Below, piece after piece: positions 13,101 to 21,572 of a stretch of 64,000 bases of DNA (position 1 is its first letter; every line of letters starts with the position of its first letter). This DNA comes from Anolis sagrei. Lineage: Eukaryota > Chordata > Lepidosauria > Squamata > Anolidae. The position numbers were made by a program, and so were the translations under genes. The notes under the pieces are model-generated. The model did no database searches and was not told the DNA's origin. It saw only the letters and a program-made list of their open reading frames with translations. Location: positions 234,233,117 through 234,297,116 of the forward strand of contig NC_090022.1 of the NCBI RefSeq assembly GCF_037176765.1. Direction: 5' to 3'.

Positions 13101-16100
13101 TTTAACCTAGTGATGCCTCAATTAATGTAATTTTATTGGTATTATTTTGATTTTATTTTGAAATTTACCAGTAGCTGCTGCATTTCCCACCATCAGCTTA
13201 TACTCAAGGCAATATGTTTTCCCCAGGTTTTTGTGCTAAAATTAGGTGCCTCGACTTATATTCAGGTTGGCTTATACTCACATATATATGGTAATATACT
13301 ACGACAAGAAATTCATTTTACCATAATTGCTGGGTTTTTGATGTCACTTGTAAGTTAAATGTACTGCTAACATATGAGCTATATTCCAGTCTTAATATAC
13401 TAGGGCAGAAATTGAGTCCAGCATATTTCTAGATCAGTGCGATGAGAGAGATCATCTCATAAAAATAATTGTATTGGTTTCAGTTGGTGGTGCAGTAACA
13501 TTGCCGTCAAAAGAGTCTATGAAGCAAACAAAAAATCAACAGTTAAACCAAGGGAATTCTCCACATAACCCTTTGGACTCCAGTTCTCCGCTGATCAAGA
13601 AGGGCAAGCAGAGAGAGGTTCCTAAGGCAAAGAAGCCAACGTCGCTCAAAAAGGTACACGTCATTTAACTGTTTTCCAAGATCTAGTGTAGCTGTTAGTT
13701 CTGTGCCCTATCACTCCTTTATTTTACAATTCTTTAATTCCAAGCAAGTTGCATCTGTTTCCTTGTGGATGTATGTAAAGTTCTTCAAATTGTTGCTTCA
13801 GGAAAAATATTTCAAAGAACAATGTAGTCTAGAAAATCCTGAGGAGCAAATTTAATTGCATTTAAACCACTCCTAAATGAGAACAACCCACAGGAGATTT
13901 TAAAAATGGTCATGGATGGAGCAGTGCTGTGTGCATGTGCATCTGCCCCAGGGTAACACTAACACTGTCCTGTAAACAGCCTTAGTTTGCCCTCCGTACT
14001 GAGAGACTGCAACATCAATACATGTCTCTTCAGAAGACTTTCAAATGGCTCCAGGCCAAGAAACAGTTTCTAATCTGCATTCTTGTCCATAGTAGTAGTC
14101 TCTAAATAACAAGATGAATGGTGGGAGTTCAGCACTCCTAAAATTTGTCCACTTTTTCTGTTCTCCTCCATAGAAACTGGACTTTAAGAATTTTAAAGTC
14201 AGTCAACTTGTACCCACAAATGTTTGAGGGATAATTAACATTATTTGGGAAATTACATTGCATTACTTTTTTTGTTTCAGATCATTTTGAGGGAGAGAGA
14301 ACAACGGAAGCAGCAGCACCTCTTAGAACAGATGGCAACACCCAAGGATAGTGATGCTGCTCAGGATGCAGAATCGACTGCGGAGAATCAGGGATATTCT
14401 GAAGACCACAAAGCAGGTACTTCAGGCTTCCATCTCTGAGCAGATGAATTGCAGAGGTGTTTCATGAAACACAGTCGTCATACTGTGGAATCAGATGTTA
14501 AAACTTGCACAAGGGCTGTTCAAACCATATTTGTTGCTCTCTTTGCCAATAACATTTTCATTTCTGTTTGAACAATGCATTGAAATTCAGTGTCAGCTCT
14601 TTGTTTTGCCATTCCAAGACATAAGCTGACGTTGAGGACTGGCTGCATCTGTTGTCCTTCATATAAGGAAAAAATGAATTCTTACCTCTGTCAAATTGAA
14701 GAGCAGATTGATTTTCCTTCTGACGTGAATCTTTAAAAGCCCAAAGTTAGTTAGAGGGTGCTTTTTATACCTTTCTCTACTTAACATATAATGACTTAAA
14801 AGGTTTGGAAAGTAAGCCTGATTGTTAGTCTACCAATTGCCACACATTTAAATATTCTAAGATGAACCAAATCTTCTTTTATTTGAATCCTTGCTGAAGA
14901 TGAACTATCTCTTTTATTTTAAAAAAAGGTGCCACAATAACCAACACTGTAGACATAGCACTCTATCATTCAGCCTGCAGTAAACGCCTTAGGTATTTGC
15001 AACATAGATGATTGCATTTGTGAGTTATCTCTTCCTTCAAGGCACCACCCTGTTCCCTTACCTGGATAGGATTCTGCTGCAGTTGTCCTCTCTTCTAAAG
15101 GCCAAGACAGGCCACAGTAGTCATTCTGTTGATGCATGGATTCTTTGTCAGTCACAAAAAGGACATTTCTCCTCCTCAAGATTGATAATCTGTCCATGAC
15201 CACTAAGAGACAGCAAGCTGATAACTACTGTACTATTCCAAATGTATCACGAGGATCTAGAAAACTATGTTTTCTGGCTTGGGTTGCTCTTCAAGATGTG
15301 AACCAACTTGATTGCAGTTGGAACTAGATGAGGTATCAGAGAACAGCAATTTTTACTGAAAGGACATTACATATCCTTGTTCTCTTGGGTGGTGACTAAA
15401 GCACAACTTAGTCTTCCCACTGTCTCACTAAGATGTTTTCCAAAATGAACCTTCATAAGACAGCAGTTGTACCCTGTTTTTTTAAAAAAGGAAGTTTGAA
15501 ATGGAAAAAGTCTGTTGAGACATAGTCATGCATTTATTTATTTCTGCTTGTCTAGTCTTCTTATGTCTCTGTTGTATTTTGCAGTCTTTACACATGGATT
15601 TAGAATTAGAATTACTTTAAATATTACTTTTACACAAAATAGGATAAAAATAACTTTCACATCCAAATAGTTATGTGGCGTATTGGTTTCATTTTGTTAG
15701 TGTGTCATTTGACTGAAATTGAAATAAGTGTATAGTTTATAATCCGAACCTGAAGTTCCTTATCAATTAAAATATATCCCTCTTCCCTTTACATTTAGAG
15801 AACTTGGAAGATACTTCTATAGATCCTGAAATTTTGGCTCAAGGTGGTCCAGAAGTAGACCTGAAATGTACAGAACTCGATGGCTCCACAGAAAATGCCC
15901 TAGAACCAGTACAGCTGAAATCCAATCTTCCCAAAATTCATAGCCGGAGATTCAGAGAGTAAGTGTGTTTTGTGGCAGTAACTCCATATCAATACTGTAT
16001 AGGAAGTGCCCAAGTTACAAACATTGACTTACAAACGACTCATAGTTAAGAATGGGAGTGAGACAACAGGAAGTGGAAAAAAATCTACCCCTCGGAAATT

Positions 16101-19100
16101 CCCCCCAGAAGTGTTATCATGGGGAAAATGTATCTCCACTGAAGCTTTCTCACCAATCCTTGTTTCCACAAGCAAATTTTTCCAAATCCAGTTATCAGAG
16201 AGACATAAAGTGAGGTTTAATCTTCTGAATAGGAGCACAGATAACAAAAGAAACACCACAGGATGGTTAATCTTTCCCTATGCTATCCAGAGCTTATAGA
16301 TGGATGGACAGACGGATGGACGACTAGCTGGAGTTACACTTTAAACATGTTCAACCTAAGAACAATCCCACAGAACCTATCTTGTTCTTAACTTCCTTAT
16401 TGTTGAATTCATACATAGGATGACTGATAAACCATACTGAAACAGGACAAATCGACAGTTGTTTTCAGCATCCATAAATTAACCGAGAATCTATGTCACA
16501 GTTTCAAATGTCGATATTCAGACTCTTAATATGCATTGCACTGCTGTAATTCTTACTTACTATATGTAAATTTGTTAATACTATCTTTCACATTATAGAT
16601 TAAAGCTGAAGTTGGATGGCAAGGCTAAGACTAACTCAGCAGAGGCAGCAGGCAAGATAGGGACTCCCTGATATTTTGCCTAGTCTCCTGACCCGTTGCT
16701 CTGCACTGGTTTCATAGTGCTGAAACTAATTTGCAACCTCTAGATATGAGGAGATGGGCTGCACAAAGAATTATTGAAACCAACTTTGGAAGATTACTAG
16801 TCTCCTTGATTAAGTATAGCCCCACATGAGGTAAAGGAGAAAATACATAGAGGAACGGGCCCACTTTTCCATCACTTGCTTTTCAAAGAATGAGAGAGGT
16901 CCTCCCGTAGCGTCTCTCAGCACATAAAAAGTAAAAGCCAGCAATCTTACCACCTTCATTCACTGGGACTTTTTGCACAGGAAGAAGTCTTAATGTGAAC
17001 ACAGTAGCAAGGACCCATTTGTGCATAGTGTTTAAAAATAGAATTGCTTTAAGATAAGCCCAAAACTCTATCTTTTCTAACATTTTGTTCATGTACCAGC
17101 CAACCTATTGTCTTTGGGAAGCTGGCAAGCAGCACATGAGTGCAGTAAACTCACTACATTGCTTTCTTTGCAAAATTGAATGCCAGGAGTTGGGGTAAAA
17201 TGGTGTGTTTAAAGTTCACTTTTAGAAAAATTCTTGGAATGTAATTGGGTCTCCTATATTCAGTTTATTGTGTTTAGTCTAAAACTTAAGTGTTCTGTTT
17301 CAAAGAAAAACCAGAACAGAACTGTACACAGAACATGATATGTTGGGGGTGTCCTGTATTGGCTCCTGTATCTTTTTAAGGGACTGCATAGCCTTTCAGT
17401 GATCTAAAGTATAAAATGAGTGTTTATCTCATCCACCCTTTTTGATGAGAAGAGTATTTAGTTCCATAATCGAGATATTGCCAAAATATTTACCAATGAG
17501 GCAGTGAAGTTCTTAAAACAATCAACTTTTGGATTCCAGAGCCATTTGGACTGTTTAATGGATAGCTTTTTTCTCATATCTGCACAGACTGGATGATCTG
17601 ATTTGCAGACATAGTTCATAGAATTATAGAGTTGGAAGAGACTTCATGGGCCATCCAGTCCAATCCCCTGCCAAGAAGCAGGAAAATCGCTTTTAAAGCA
17701 CCCCCGACAGATAGCCATCCAGCTTCTGTTTAAAAACCTCCAAAGAAGGCCCCCCATAACACTCCAGGGCAGAGAATTCCACTGTTGATCAGCTCTCACC
17801 TTTAGGAAGTTCTGCCTAATGTTCAGGTGGAATCTCCTTTCCTGTAGTTTGAAGCCATTGTTCCATGTCCAGGGCAGCAGAAAACAGAGGCCCTCCTCCC
17901 TATGACTTCCCCTCATATTTTTATATTTGGTCGTCATGTCTCCTCTCAGCATTCTCTTCTGCAGGCTAAACATGCTTAGCTCTTTAAGTTGCTCCTCATA
18001 GGGCTTGTTCTCCAGACCTTTGATGATTTTAGTTGCCCTCCTCTGCCCACATTCCAGCTTGTCAACATCTCTCTTCAATTGCAGTGCCCAGAATTGGACA
18101 CAGTATTCCAGGTGTGTTCTGACCAAGCCAGAATAGAGCGGTAGCATGACTTCCCTGGATCTAGGCACTATACTCCTATTTATGCAGCCCAACATCTCAT
18201 TGCCTTTTTTTTTTTTTTTTTTTTTTTGCTGCCACAACACATTGTTGGCTCACGTTTAACTTGTCCATGAGGACTCCAAGATCCTTTTCACACATGCTGC
18301 TATCGAGCCAGGCATCCCCCATTCTGTGTCTTTGCATTTCATTTTTTCTGCCTAAGTTCACGCTTTGAGCAGACATTCTCACCTTTAAGGGAAATTGCTT
18401 GGGCATATCCCAGTGGTTGTAGATTGTATGTAGGGTAAAAAACCATAGATTTTGTTTCTGTTCTACCACACTTTGTAAAGCCTAAGTATTTGCATGCAAA
18501 CATTTATTATGGACACTAACTGCTAATTTGGTTATGTGTATTTTTGAATCAAAATAGATGAGAAAATAATGGAAGTGAAGGAAGATCCTTTGCCATAATA
18601 TCAAAACTCTTTCTTCTTCCCTTAGTTACTGCACTCAAGTACTTAGCAAAGAGGTTGACAGCTGTGTAACAGATCTCTTGAAAGAGCTGGTTCGCTTCCA
18701 AGATCGCCTATATCAGAAGGATCCTGTCAAGGCCAAGACAAAACGCAGACTTGTTATGGGACTCAGAGAAGTGTTGAAACACTTGAAACTGAAAAAATTG
18801 AAATGTGTCATCATTTCCCCAAACTGTGAAAAAATTCAGTCAAAAGGTGAGGCTGTGTCTGAACAGTGTGTTTGACTAAAGCAATCAAAGATCAAATTCA
18901 CAATGTTACAATCCAGTGGAGGGAAGGAAGATGCCCAACAGTACAGGCTTCCTGTTAACTTTAATGTAGAGTGATTCGGGGGGGGGGGGAGGGTCGTCAG
19001 CAGTTTTCATAAGTGTGGCTAATGTTCCTTTCTTTTCTGATTCACTTTTACTGTTTTGCCCCAGGTGGATTGGATGAGACTCTACATCTCATCATTGACT

Positions 19101-21572
19101 CTGCTTGTGAACAGAATATCCCATTTGTGTTTGCTCTCAATCGCAAAGCTCTGGGGCGTTGTTTGAACAAAGCAGTGCCTGTCAGTGTGGTGGGGATTTT
19201 CAGTTATGATGGTGCCCAGGTGAGCTGTATCTCAATTTGTATTTAAATAAAATGTGTATTTAAATTTGCATTTCAATAAAACTTTAAACTTTATGTTAAA
19301 GCACTGCTTCTAGAACCCTGGGTTTTGACCCCAATTGGGATCTCTTTAGGTCAGTGTTGGGGTTATGAAAAATTTATCAGTTAAAGGTTTCTGAACGCCA
19401 CCCATTTACACAAATCTGTTAGCAACAATGTGCAGTGTTTCCAGTGGACTCTGCAGAAGATGTTTCAGCGGTACTCCACAAAAAGGCAAAATCACTTTGT
19501 GTAGCAAACCTTACAAATGCTGATTTGTTGTCAGTGAATTTTAATTTTTTTACCCATTTTATATATCTATATCCTCTGAGTCAATAACAAATTCTTAGGT
19601 GGAAAGAGGTCACGAGTTTAAGAAGCAGTGTGTAAAATAACTAATTGTGAAATGTCCTAAGTATTAAATAACTGTGAGTGCTGCATCATTCAGTGTTTGG
19701 GAAATTTTCCTTATTCTTCTCTCCCTTCTCTTATGATTAAACCATAAAATCCTCAAATTGAATCTTCCAGGTAACTCAAGTGGTGGGTTTGAAAAACTGT
19801 TGGGACAGCAACTGTTTGTGGAACTTGAGAAGCTGAAGTATAAGATTTCTAATCTCTGGTTTGTAGTATTCATAATAAATAGAAACAAGAGAAATGATGC
19901 TTTCTGTCCTTTGAGAAAAAGTGCTGACTCCTACTCTGAAAAAAGTATGCCTTTCTGTCATAGGACTATTTTCACAAAATGGTGGAACTGACAATGGAAG
20001 CAAGACAGGCCTATAAGGATATGATTTCAGCTTTGGAAAGAGAGTCAGCCGAAGAAGAAAGTGGAAGTGACTATACACCATCAAAAACTCCTTACAGTGA
20101 GAGTCTCCCAGTGGACACTGTTGAAGTGCCTCCTCCAGAGCCTGAGGAAGATGTCCCAGATTACAGTAAGTTTCAGAATGGTCTTTTACAGTGGGCAGTT
20201 TTTTCTATTGAGAGCATTAGAATCTTTCAAGACGTGGCTGTTTAGGATGTCTTGATGGTAAAGGTAAATATTTCCCCTTGACATTAAGTTTAGTTGTGTC
20301 CTACTCTTTGGGGTGGTGCTCATCTCCTGTTCTGTGCTGAAGAGCCAGCATTGTCTGTAGACGCCTCCAAGGTCATGTGGCCAGCATGACTGCATGAAGC
20401 GCCTTACCTTCCCGCAGAAGCGGTACCTACTGATGTACTCACATATGCATGTTTTCAGACTGCTAGGTAGGCAGAAGCTAGGGCTAACAACGGGAGCTCA
20501 CCCCTCTCCCCAGATTCGAACCTCCAACCTTTCGTTCAGCAAGTTCAGCAGCTCAGTGGTTTAACCTGCTGTACCAATAGGGGATCCTAATGTCTTGATA
20601 TACCACTTTAATTTATCAGACATGGTACTGCCAGCCTTGGTCACTAAGAAAAGAGCAGTGCGTCACAGAACAGCAACTCTCTGACCACATGCACAAAATA
20701 TAAGTAACTTCCCCAGTAAGTTTCCTCATATCATCAAATCATTATCCAGATGCCTCTTTTAGAGCTGTTAATTTCAAAGTGGAAAAGTGATATTCAGTCA
20801 TAAACAAAAGGTTATGCTGCCCCTTGAAGGTATTTAGACAACCCATTTTTGCCTTGTATTGCTCTGCCTCCAACATTACATTCTTGATGAAAGTCCTGGA
20901 TTATGCAATTGCCACATGGGTTCTTGGAAAAAATGAATTATTTACATCCACTTATTCAGGATTTAGACTGAGACAGACAATTTTGGGTGGCTTGGTGGAC
21001 AACCCGTACTGGGTATTAAATAAGGAAGATGTTTTCCTGTTAGTTTTGCTAGACCCTGTCAGTGCCTTTCAGTATTATGCTAGGGTCTTGTGTAGACTTG
21101 GAAGAGAGTAATATAAACAATTCTCCAAGTGTTTACTAAAATTAACTGGCATTTGAAAATCAGTTAAAAACAAAAAGAAGCTCTTTCCTTCCCTTGTGGT
21201 ATAAATGGTTCCCTTCTACTGGATAAATTATCTTCAGTTTCCTGTGTAAGGAAGCTATCTGTATGTCCCTGAATGGTCAAGTGTTTAGAGATTTCCTTGC
21301 TTTCCGGAGAGAGGTGTGAAGGGCAGTTTTCTTCCAAATATAGTACTCCCATGGCCGAGGGCAGGGAGAATAAGTTCCCAGCTTCTATTTTATATTACTA
21401 CATAGTGTCCGTATTTATTTGTGTGAGAAGTTAACATTATTTTTGTGTTTTTCCCCCCATAGTTAAAATCTGGAAGCAAAAGCTTGAAGAGGAGTATAAG
21501 CCTTACATGCTGGAGCTGGAAAAACAGTTAACTGCTGAAATGTTGCCCGTGGGTTTTGAAGAGCCTCAGTAA
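1..21572 (+). CDS. SECISBP2: SECISBP2 (SECIS-binding protein 2), 3' part of the gene, twelve exons
   Basis: SECISBP2 binds the SECIS hairpin in selenoprotein mRNA 3' UTRs and recruits the Sec-tRNA elongation factor so that UGA is read as selenocysteine. Coding exons are 1916-2073, 6383-6538, 8615-8719, 10577-10714, 10906-11038, 13484-13653, 14281-14416, 15799-15958, 18626-18846, 19065-19219, 19964-20165 and 21463-21572. Every junction is AG/GT and every phase agrees. The product ends with the SECIS-interaction segment, the L7Ae-type RNA-binding domain and an acidic tail. The choice of SECISBP2 over the paralogue SECISBP2L rests on [10 protein letters not shown] and on the short C-terminus; SECISBP2L has KHMKLNKIK and a very long tail. 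The convergent neighbour SEMA4D supports this. The N-terminal exons are outside the window. Confidence 0.96.
1543..1758. mobile_element. Snap-back (palindromic) repeat with 14-bp target duplication
   Basis: About 80-bp arms fold on each other: TGTGAGTTTTCCAGG at 1581 pairs with the end near 1751, and the centre carries CCTCTGAGGATGCC. The perfect 14-bp direct repeat AATATCATCAAGGT flanks the unit (1529-1542 and 1759-1772). A relative lies at 23993-24105. The superfamily is unclear because a 14-bp duplication is too long for hAT, mariner or PIF/Harbinger. It sits in a SECISBP2 intron. Confidence 0.7.
1916..2073 (+). CDS. SECISBP2: SECISBP2 exon (first in window), variable N-terminal region
   Basis: The reading frame contains [14 protein letters not shown] and ends EDHK at a GTAAGG donor in phase 0. 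Two acceptors are possible: after ATTATCAG (start 1916) or after CTTCTCAG (start 1924); both keep the frame. This part of SBP2 is poorly conserved and serine/threonine-rich, so the call depends on the in-phase join to the next exon rather than on similarity. Confidence 0.72.
2188..3119. other. Intronic pyrimidine-rich stretch, nothing recognised
   Basis: Long T/C-rich tract without a convincing gene or named repeat. Short open frames here are low-complexity (Phe/Ser or Lys) and not supported. Confidence 0.4.
3120..3335 (+). mobile_element. L2-like LINE 3' end
   Basis: GCCGCCCTGAGTCCCC followed by GGGTGAGAAGGGCGGGGTAT and an (AAAT)n tail is the typical 3' terminus of reptile L2-type LINEs. 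The same tail ends the copy at 50495-51028. Confidence 0.65.
3966..4125. repeat. ATT microsatellites with a hairpin
   Basis: Two (ATT)n tracts. The first is flanked by inverted copies of about 27 bp: GAACAACTTTGGCTTTAAGT near 3972 and its complement near 4035-4060. Short GTTGTTCA direct repeats and the second ATT run follow. Confidence 0.8.
4850..5960 (+). mobile_element. Old, decayed RTE/BovB-like LINE remnant
   Basis: Broken frames still show BovB-like words in the right order: [20 protein letters not shown] (compare [20 protein letters not shown]), later [11 protein letters not shown] ([11 protein letters not shown]) and [12 protein letters not shown] ([12 protein letters not shown]). Many stops and gaps. 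Much older than the copy at 1-1143. Confidence 0.5.
6383..6538 (+). CDS. SECISBP2: SECISBP2 exon, lysine-rich segment
   Basis: Exactly 52 codons, phase 0 on both sides, AG at 6381-6382 and GT at 6539-6540. It encodes an acidic stretch ([10 protein letters not shown]), a run of lysines ([13 protein letters not shown]) and YQEPPRIE. Mammalian SBP2 has the same order, ending in VQEPPRIED. The basic run resembles a nuclear-localisation or RNA-contact patch (inference). Confidence 0.92.
6773..7097 (-). mobile_element. tRNA-headed SINE, family 1
   Basis: On the minus strand the head reads TGGCGCAGCAGGTTAAAACG (A box) and GGTTCGAATCC-like (B box). The body contains ACATGCTAATGTGAGTAGAT, and the end contains CCCCAGAATCAGACACAACT with AACCTTTAC. 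Other copies are at 11643, 20257 and 28728. Confidence 0.85.
7517..7960 (-). mobile_element. CR1 LINE fragment
   Basis: The minus frame encodes [54 protein letters not shown] and [20 protein letters not shown], the familiar C-terminal part of the CR1 reverse transcriptase. It is 5'-truncated and lacks the 3' tail. Confidence 0.88.
8077..8291. mobile_element. MITE with AAGGTG...CTACACTG inverted termini
   Basis: Left end AAGGTGGATCTACACTG, right end complement AAGGTGCTTCTACACTG. The arms contain GGGAGTTGTAGTTTC and GAACTACAATTCCC, giving a fold-back. A 66-bp relative occurs at 23833-23898 and a partial one near 61610-61720. Confidence 0.6.
8615..8719 (+). CDS. SECISBP2: SECISBP2 exon, EEFPDL motif
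   Basis: 35 codons, phase 0/0, starting [15 protein letters not shown]. With the previous exon it rebuilds [12 protein letters not shown], matching mammalian PRIEDAEEFPNL. Acceptor CATTTACTTAG and donor GTAAGA are both strong. Confidence 0.92.
9558..10038. mobile_element. Decayed hAT-like element
   Basis: Left end CAGGGGTGTAAAACTTA and right end complement CACGTGGGTCAAACTCAAG are related imperfect inverted termini, with an interior rich in ACTCCCATCA words. Old and diverged. Confidence 0.4.
10085..10410. mobile_element. GC-rich fold-back element (near-perfect palindrome)
   Basis: Two arms of about 158 bp pair around a short loop near GGCAGAATT (about 10247). The ends are CCGTCGCAAACTCTG and CAGAGTTTGCGACGG, flanked by TCTAA on both sides (10080-10084, 10411-10415). 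Each arm carries TGACGTCA (10136-10143, 10354-10361) and GGGGCGGGG-type boxes. It lies between the third and fourth visible SECISBP2 exons. Confidence 0.85.
10577..10714 (+). CDS. SECISBP2: SECISBP2 exon, 46-codon frame-neutral segment
   Basis: Begins [14 protein letters not shown] and ends EKRKTQ, phase 0 on both sides. It lies between the EEFPDL exon and the LPVQLDLG exon. From memory, human SBP2 has little or nothing matching here, so this may be a sauropsid-retained or cassette exon. The acceptor is TTTCAAAG and the donor GTAAAA (weaker than its neighbours), which suits optional use. Confidence 0.78.
10906..11038 (+). CDS. SECISBP2: SECISBP2 exon, [11 protein letters not shown] motif
   Basis: Encodes [19 protein letters not shown] followed by [11 protein letters not shown] and KPVVLS, and ends in phase 1. 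The block matches the conserved [22 protein letters not shown] of mammalian SBP2 closely. Acceptor CCCCTATAG, donor GTACAA. Confidence 0.95.
11643..11967 (-). mobile_element. tRNA-headed SINE, family 1
   Basis: Complete minus-strand copy bounded by the perfect 11-bp target duplication AATTAAAACTA (11632-11642, 11968-11978). Head with GGTTTAA and GGCGGTTCAAATCC; a G run next to the head. Intronic in SECISBP2. Confidence 0.9.
12714..13297. mobile_element. Non-autonomous element with ACTC(A/G)AGTATAAGCC termini and internal tandem repeats
   Basis: The left end has GTATTTACTCAAGTATAAGC and the right end the inverted GGCTTATACTCACATATAT. The motif TTATACTCGAGTCAATGTT recurs inside. The interior (12800-13012) is an (ATT)n tract plus about 30-bp tandem units containing TTTTACTCTAGTTTTATTC. 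Confidence 0.6.
13484..13653 (+). CDS. SECISBP2: SECISBP2 exon, SECIS-interaction domain, first part
   Basis: Starts in phase 1 (VGGAV) and ends KKPTSLKK in phase 0. The core [20 protein letters not shown] is nearly identical to the mammalian SECIS-interaction domain, which works together with the L7Ae domain to give SECIS-specific binding. Confidence 0.95.
14281..14416 (+). CDS. SECISBP2: SECISBP2 exon, IILRE basic helix of the SECIS-interaction domain
   Basis: Begins directly with [14 protein letters not shown], equivalent to mammalian IILKERQERKQ, the conserved motif of the SECIS-interaction domain; lysine is replaced by arginine here. An acidic, low-conservation linker ([13 protein letters not shown]) follows. 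Ends in phase 1. Confidence 0.94.
14440..15780. other. SECISBP2 intron, nothing recognised
   Basis: AT-rich intronic sequence. I see no named repeat and no splice-compatible open frame. The small frames near 15000-15330 lack splice sites and similarity. Confidence 0.4.
15799..15958 (+). CDS. SECISBP2: SECISBP2 exon, linker to the RNA-binding domain
   Basis: The first part ([17 protein letters not shown]) is an acidic linker. The last part, [11 protein letters not shown], is the conserved run-in to the L7Ae domain. Ends in phase 2, completing Asp with the next exon. Confidence 0.93.
16005..16395 (+). mobile_element. pogo/Tc-like MITE (GTTACAAAC family), diverged copy
   Basis: Shares AGTTACAAAC, GACAACAGGAAGTG, AAATCTACCCCT, ACCAATCCTTGTTTCCAC and CTGGAGTTACACTTTAAA with copies at 24766, 56956 and 60380. 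The right end is truncated. Confidence 0.65.
17616..18365 (-). mobile_element. CR1 LINE, 3' end
   Basis: Minus frame with [55 protein letters not shown] and [20 protein letters not shown], ending at the CR1 3' sequence GAAGTCTCTTCCAACTCTAT on the plus-strand side. A 23-base T run interrupts it near 18206. Intronic in SECISBP2. Confidence 0.92.
18626..18846 (+). CDS. SECISBP2: SECISBP2 exon, L7Ae RNA-binding domain, first part
   Basis: Encodes [57 protein letters not shown] and PNCEKIQSK. This is the N-terminal half of the L7Ae/L30e kink-turn fold. [10 protein letters not shown] is the signature loop that contacts the sheared G-A pairs of the SECIS core. It is almost identical to mammalian SBP2, as expected for the catalytic heart of selenocysteine insertion. 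Confidence 0.98.
19065..19219 (+). CDS. SECISBP2: SECISBP2 exon, L7Ae RNA-binding domain, second part
   Basis: Encodes [40 protein letters not shown] and [21 protein letters not shown] is the second RNA-contact segment of the L7Ae fold. Starts in phase 1 after the preceding SKG and ends in phase 0. Confidence 0.98.
19302..19630. mobile_element. hAT MITE, CACTGCTTCT termini
   Basis: Perfect 10-bp inverted ends CACTGCTTCT / AGAAGCAGTG. The interior includes GGTTTTGACCCCAATTGGG and GAGGTCACGAGTTTAAG, typical of hAT MITEs. The flanking 8-mers are only partly alike, so it is old. Confidence 0.65.
19964..20165 (+). CDS. SECISBP2: SECISBP2 exon, end of the L7Ae domain and acidic tail
   Basis: Encodes [20 protein letters not shown] (last helix of the fold), then an acidic, proline-rich tail with [13 protein letters not shown] and [13 protein letters not shown]. 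The tail differs strongly from the mammalian one and begins rather like SECISBP2L (AMEQEQAEEA). Ends in phase 1. Confidence 0.95.
20257..20589 (-). mobile_element. tRNA-headed SINE, family 1
   Basis: Complete copy with the 10-bp target duplication ATGTCTTGAT (20247-20256, 20590-20599). Head on the right as in the other minus-strand copies. Located in the last SECISBP2 intron. Confidence 0.88.
21463..21572 (+). CDS. SECISBP2: SECISBP2 terminal coding exon
   Basis: Continues [20 protein letters not shown], matching mammalian YIEIWKKHLEAY, and stops at TAA 21570-21572 after FEEPQ. The acceptor has a long C/T tract (TTTTTCCCCCCATAG). Confidence 0.95.

Noticed and set aside
20824-21111. 95-codon plus-strand frame in the last SECISBP2 intron
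   Set aside because: No splice sites in phase with neighbouring exons and no similarity I recognise.
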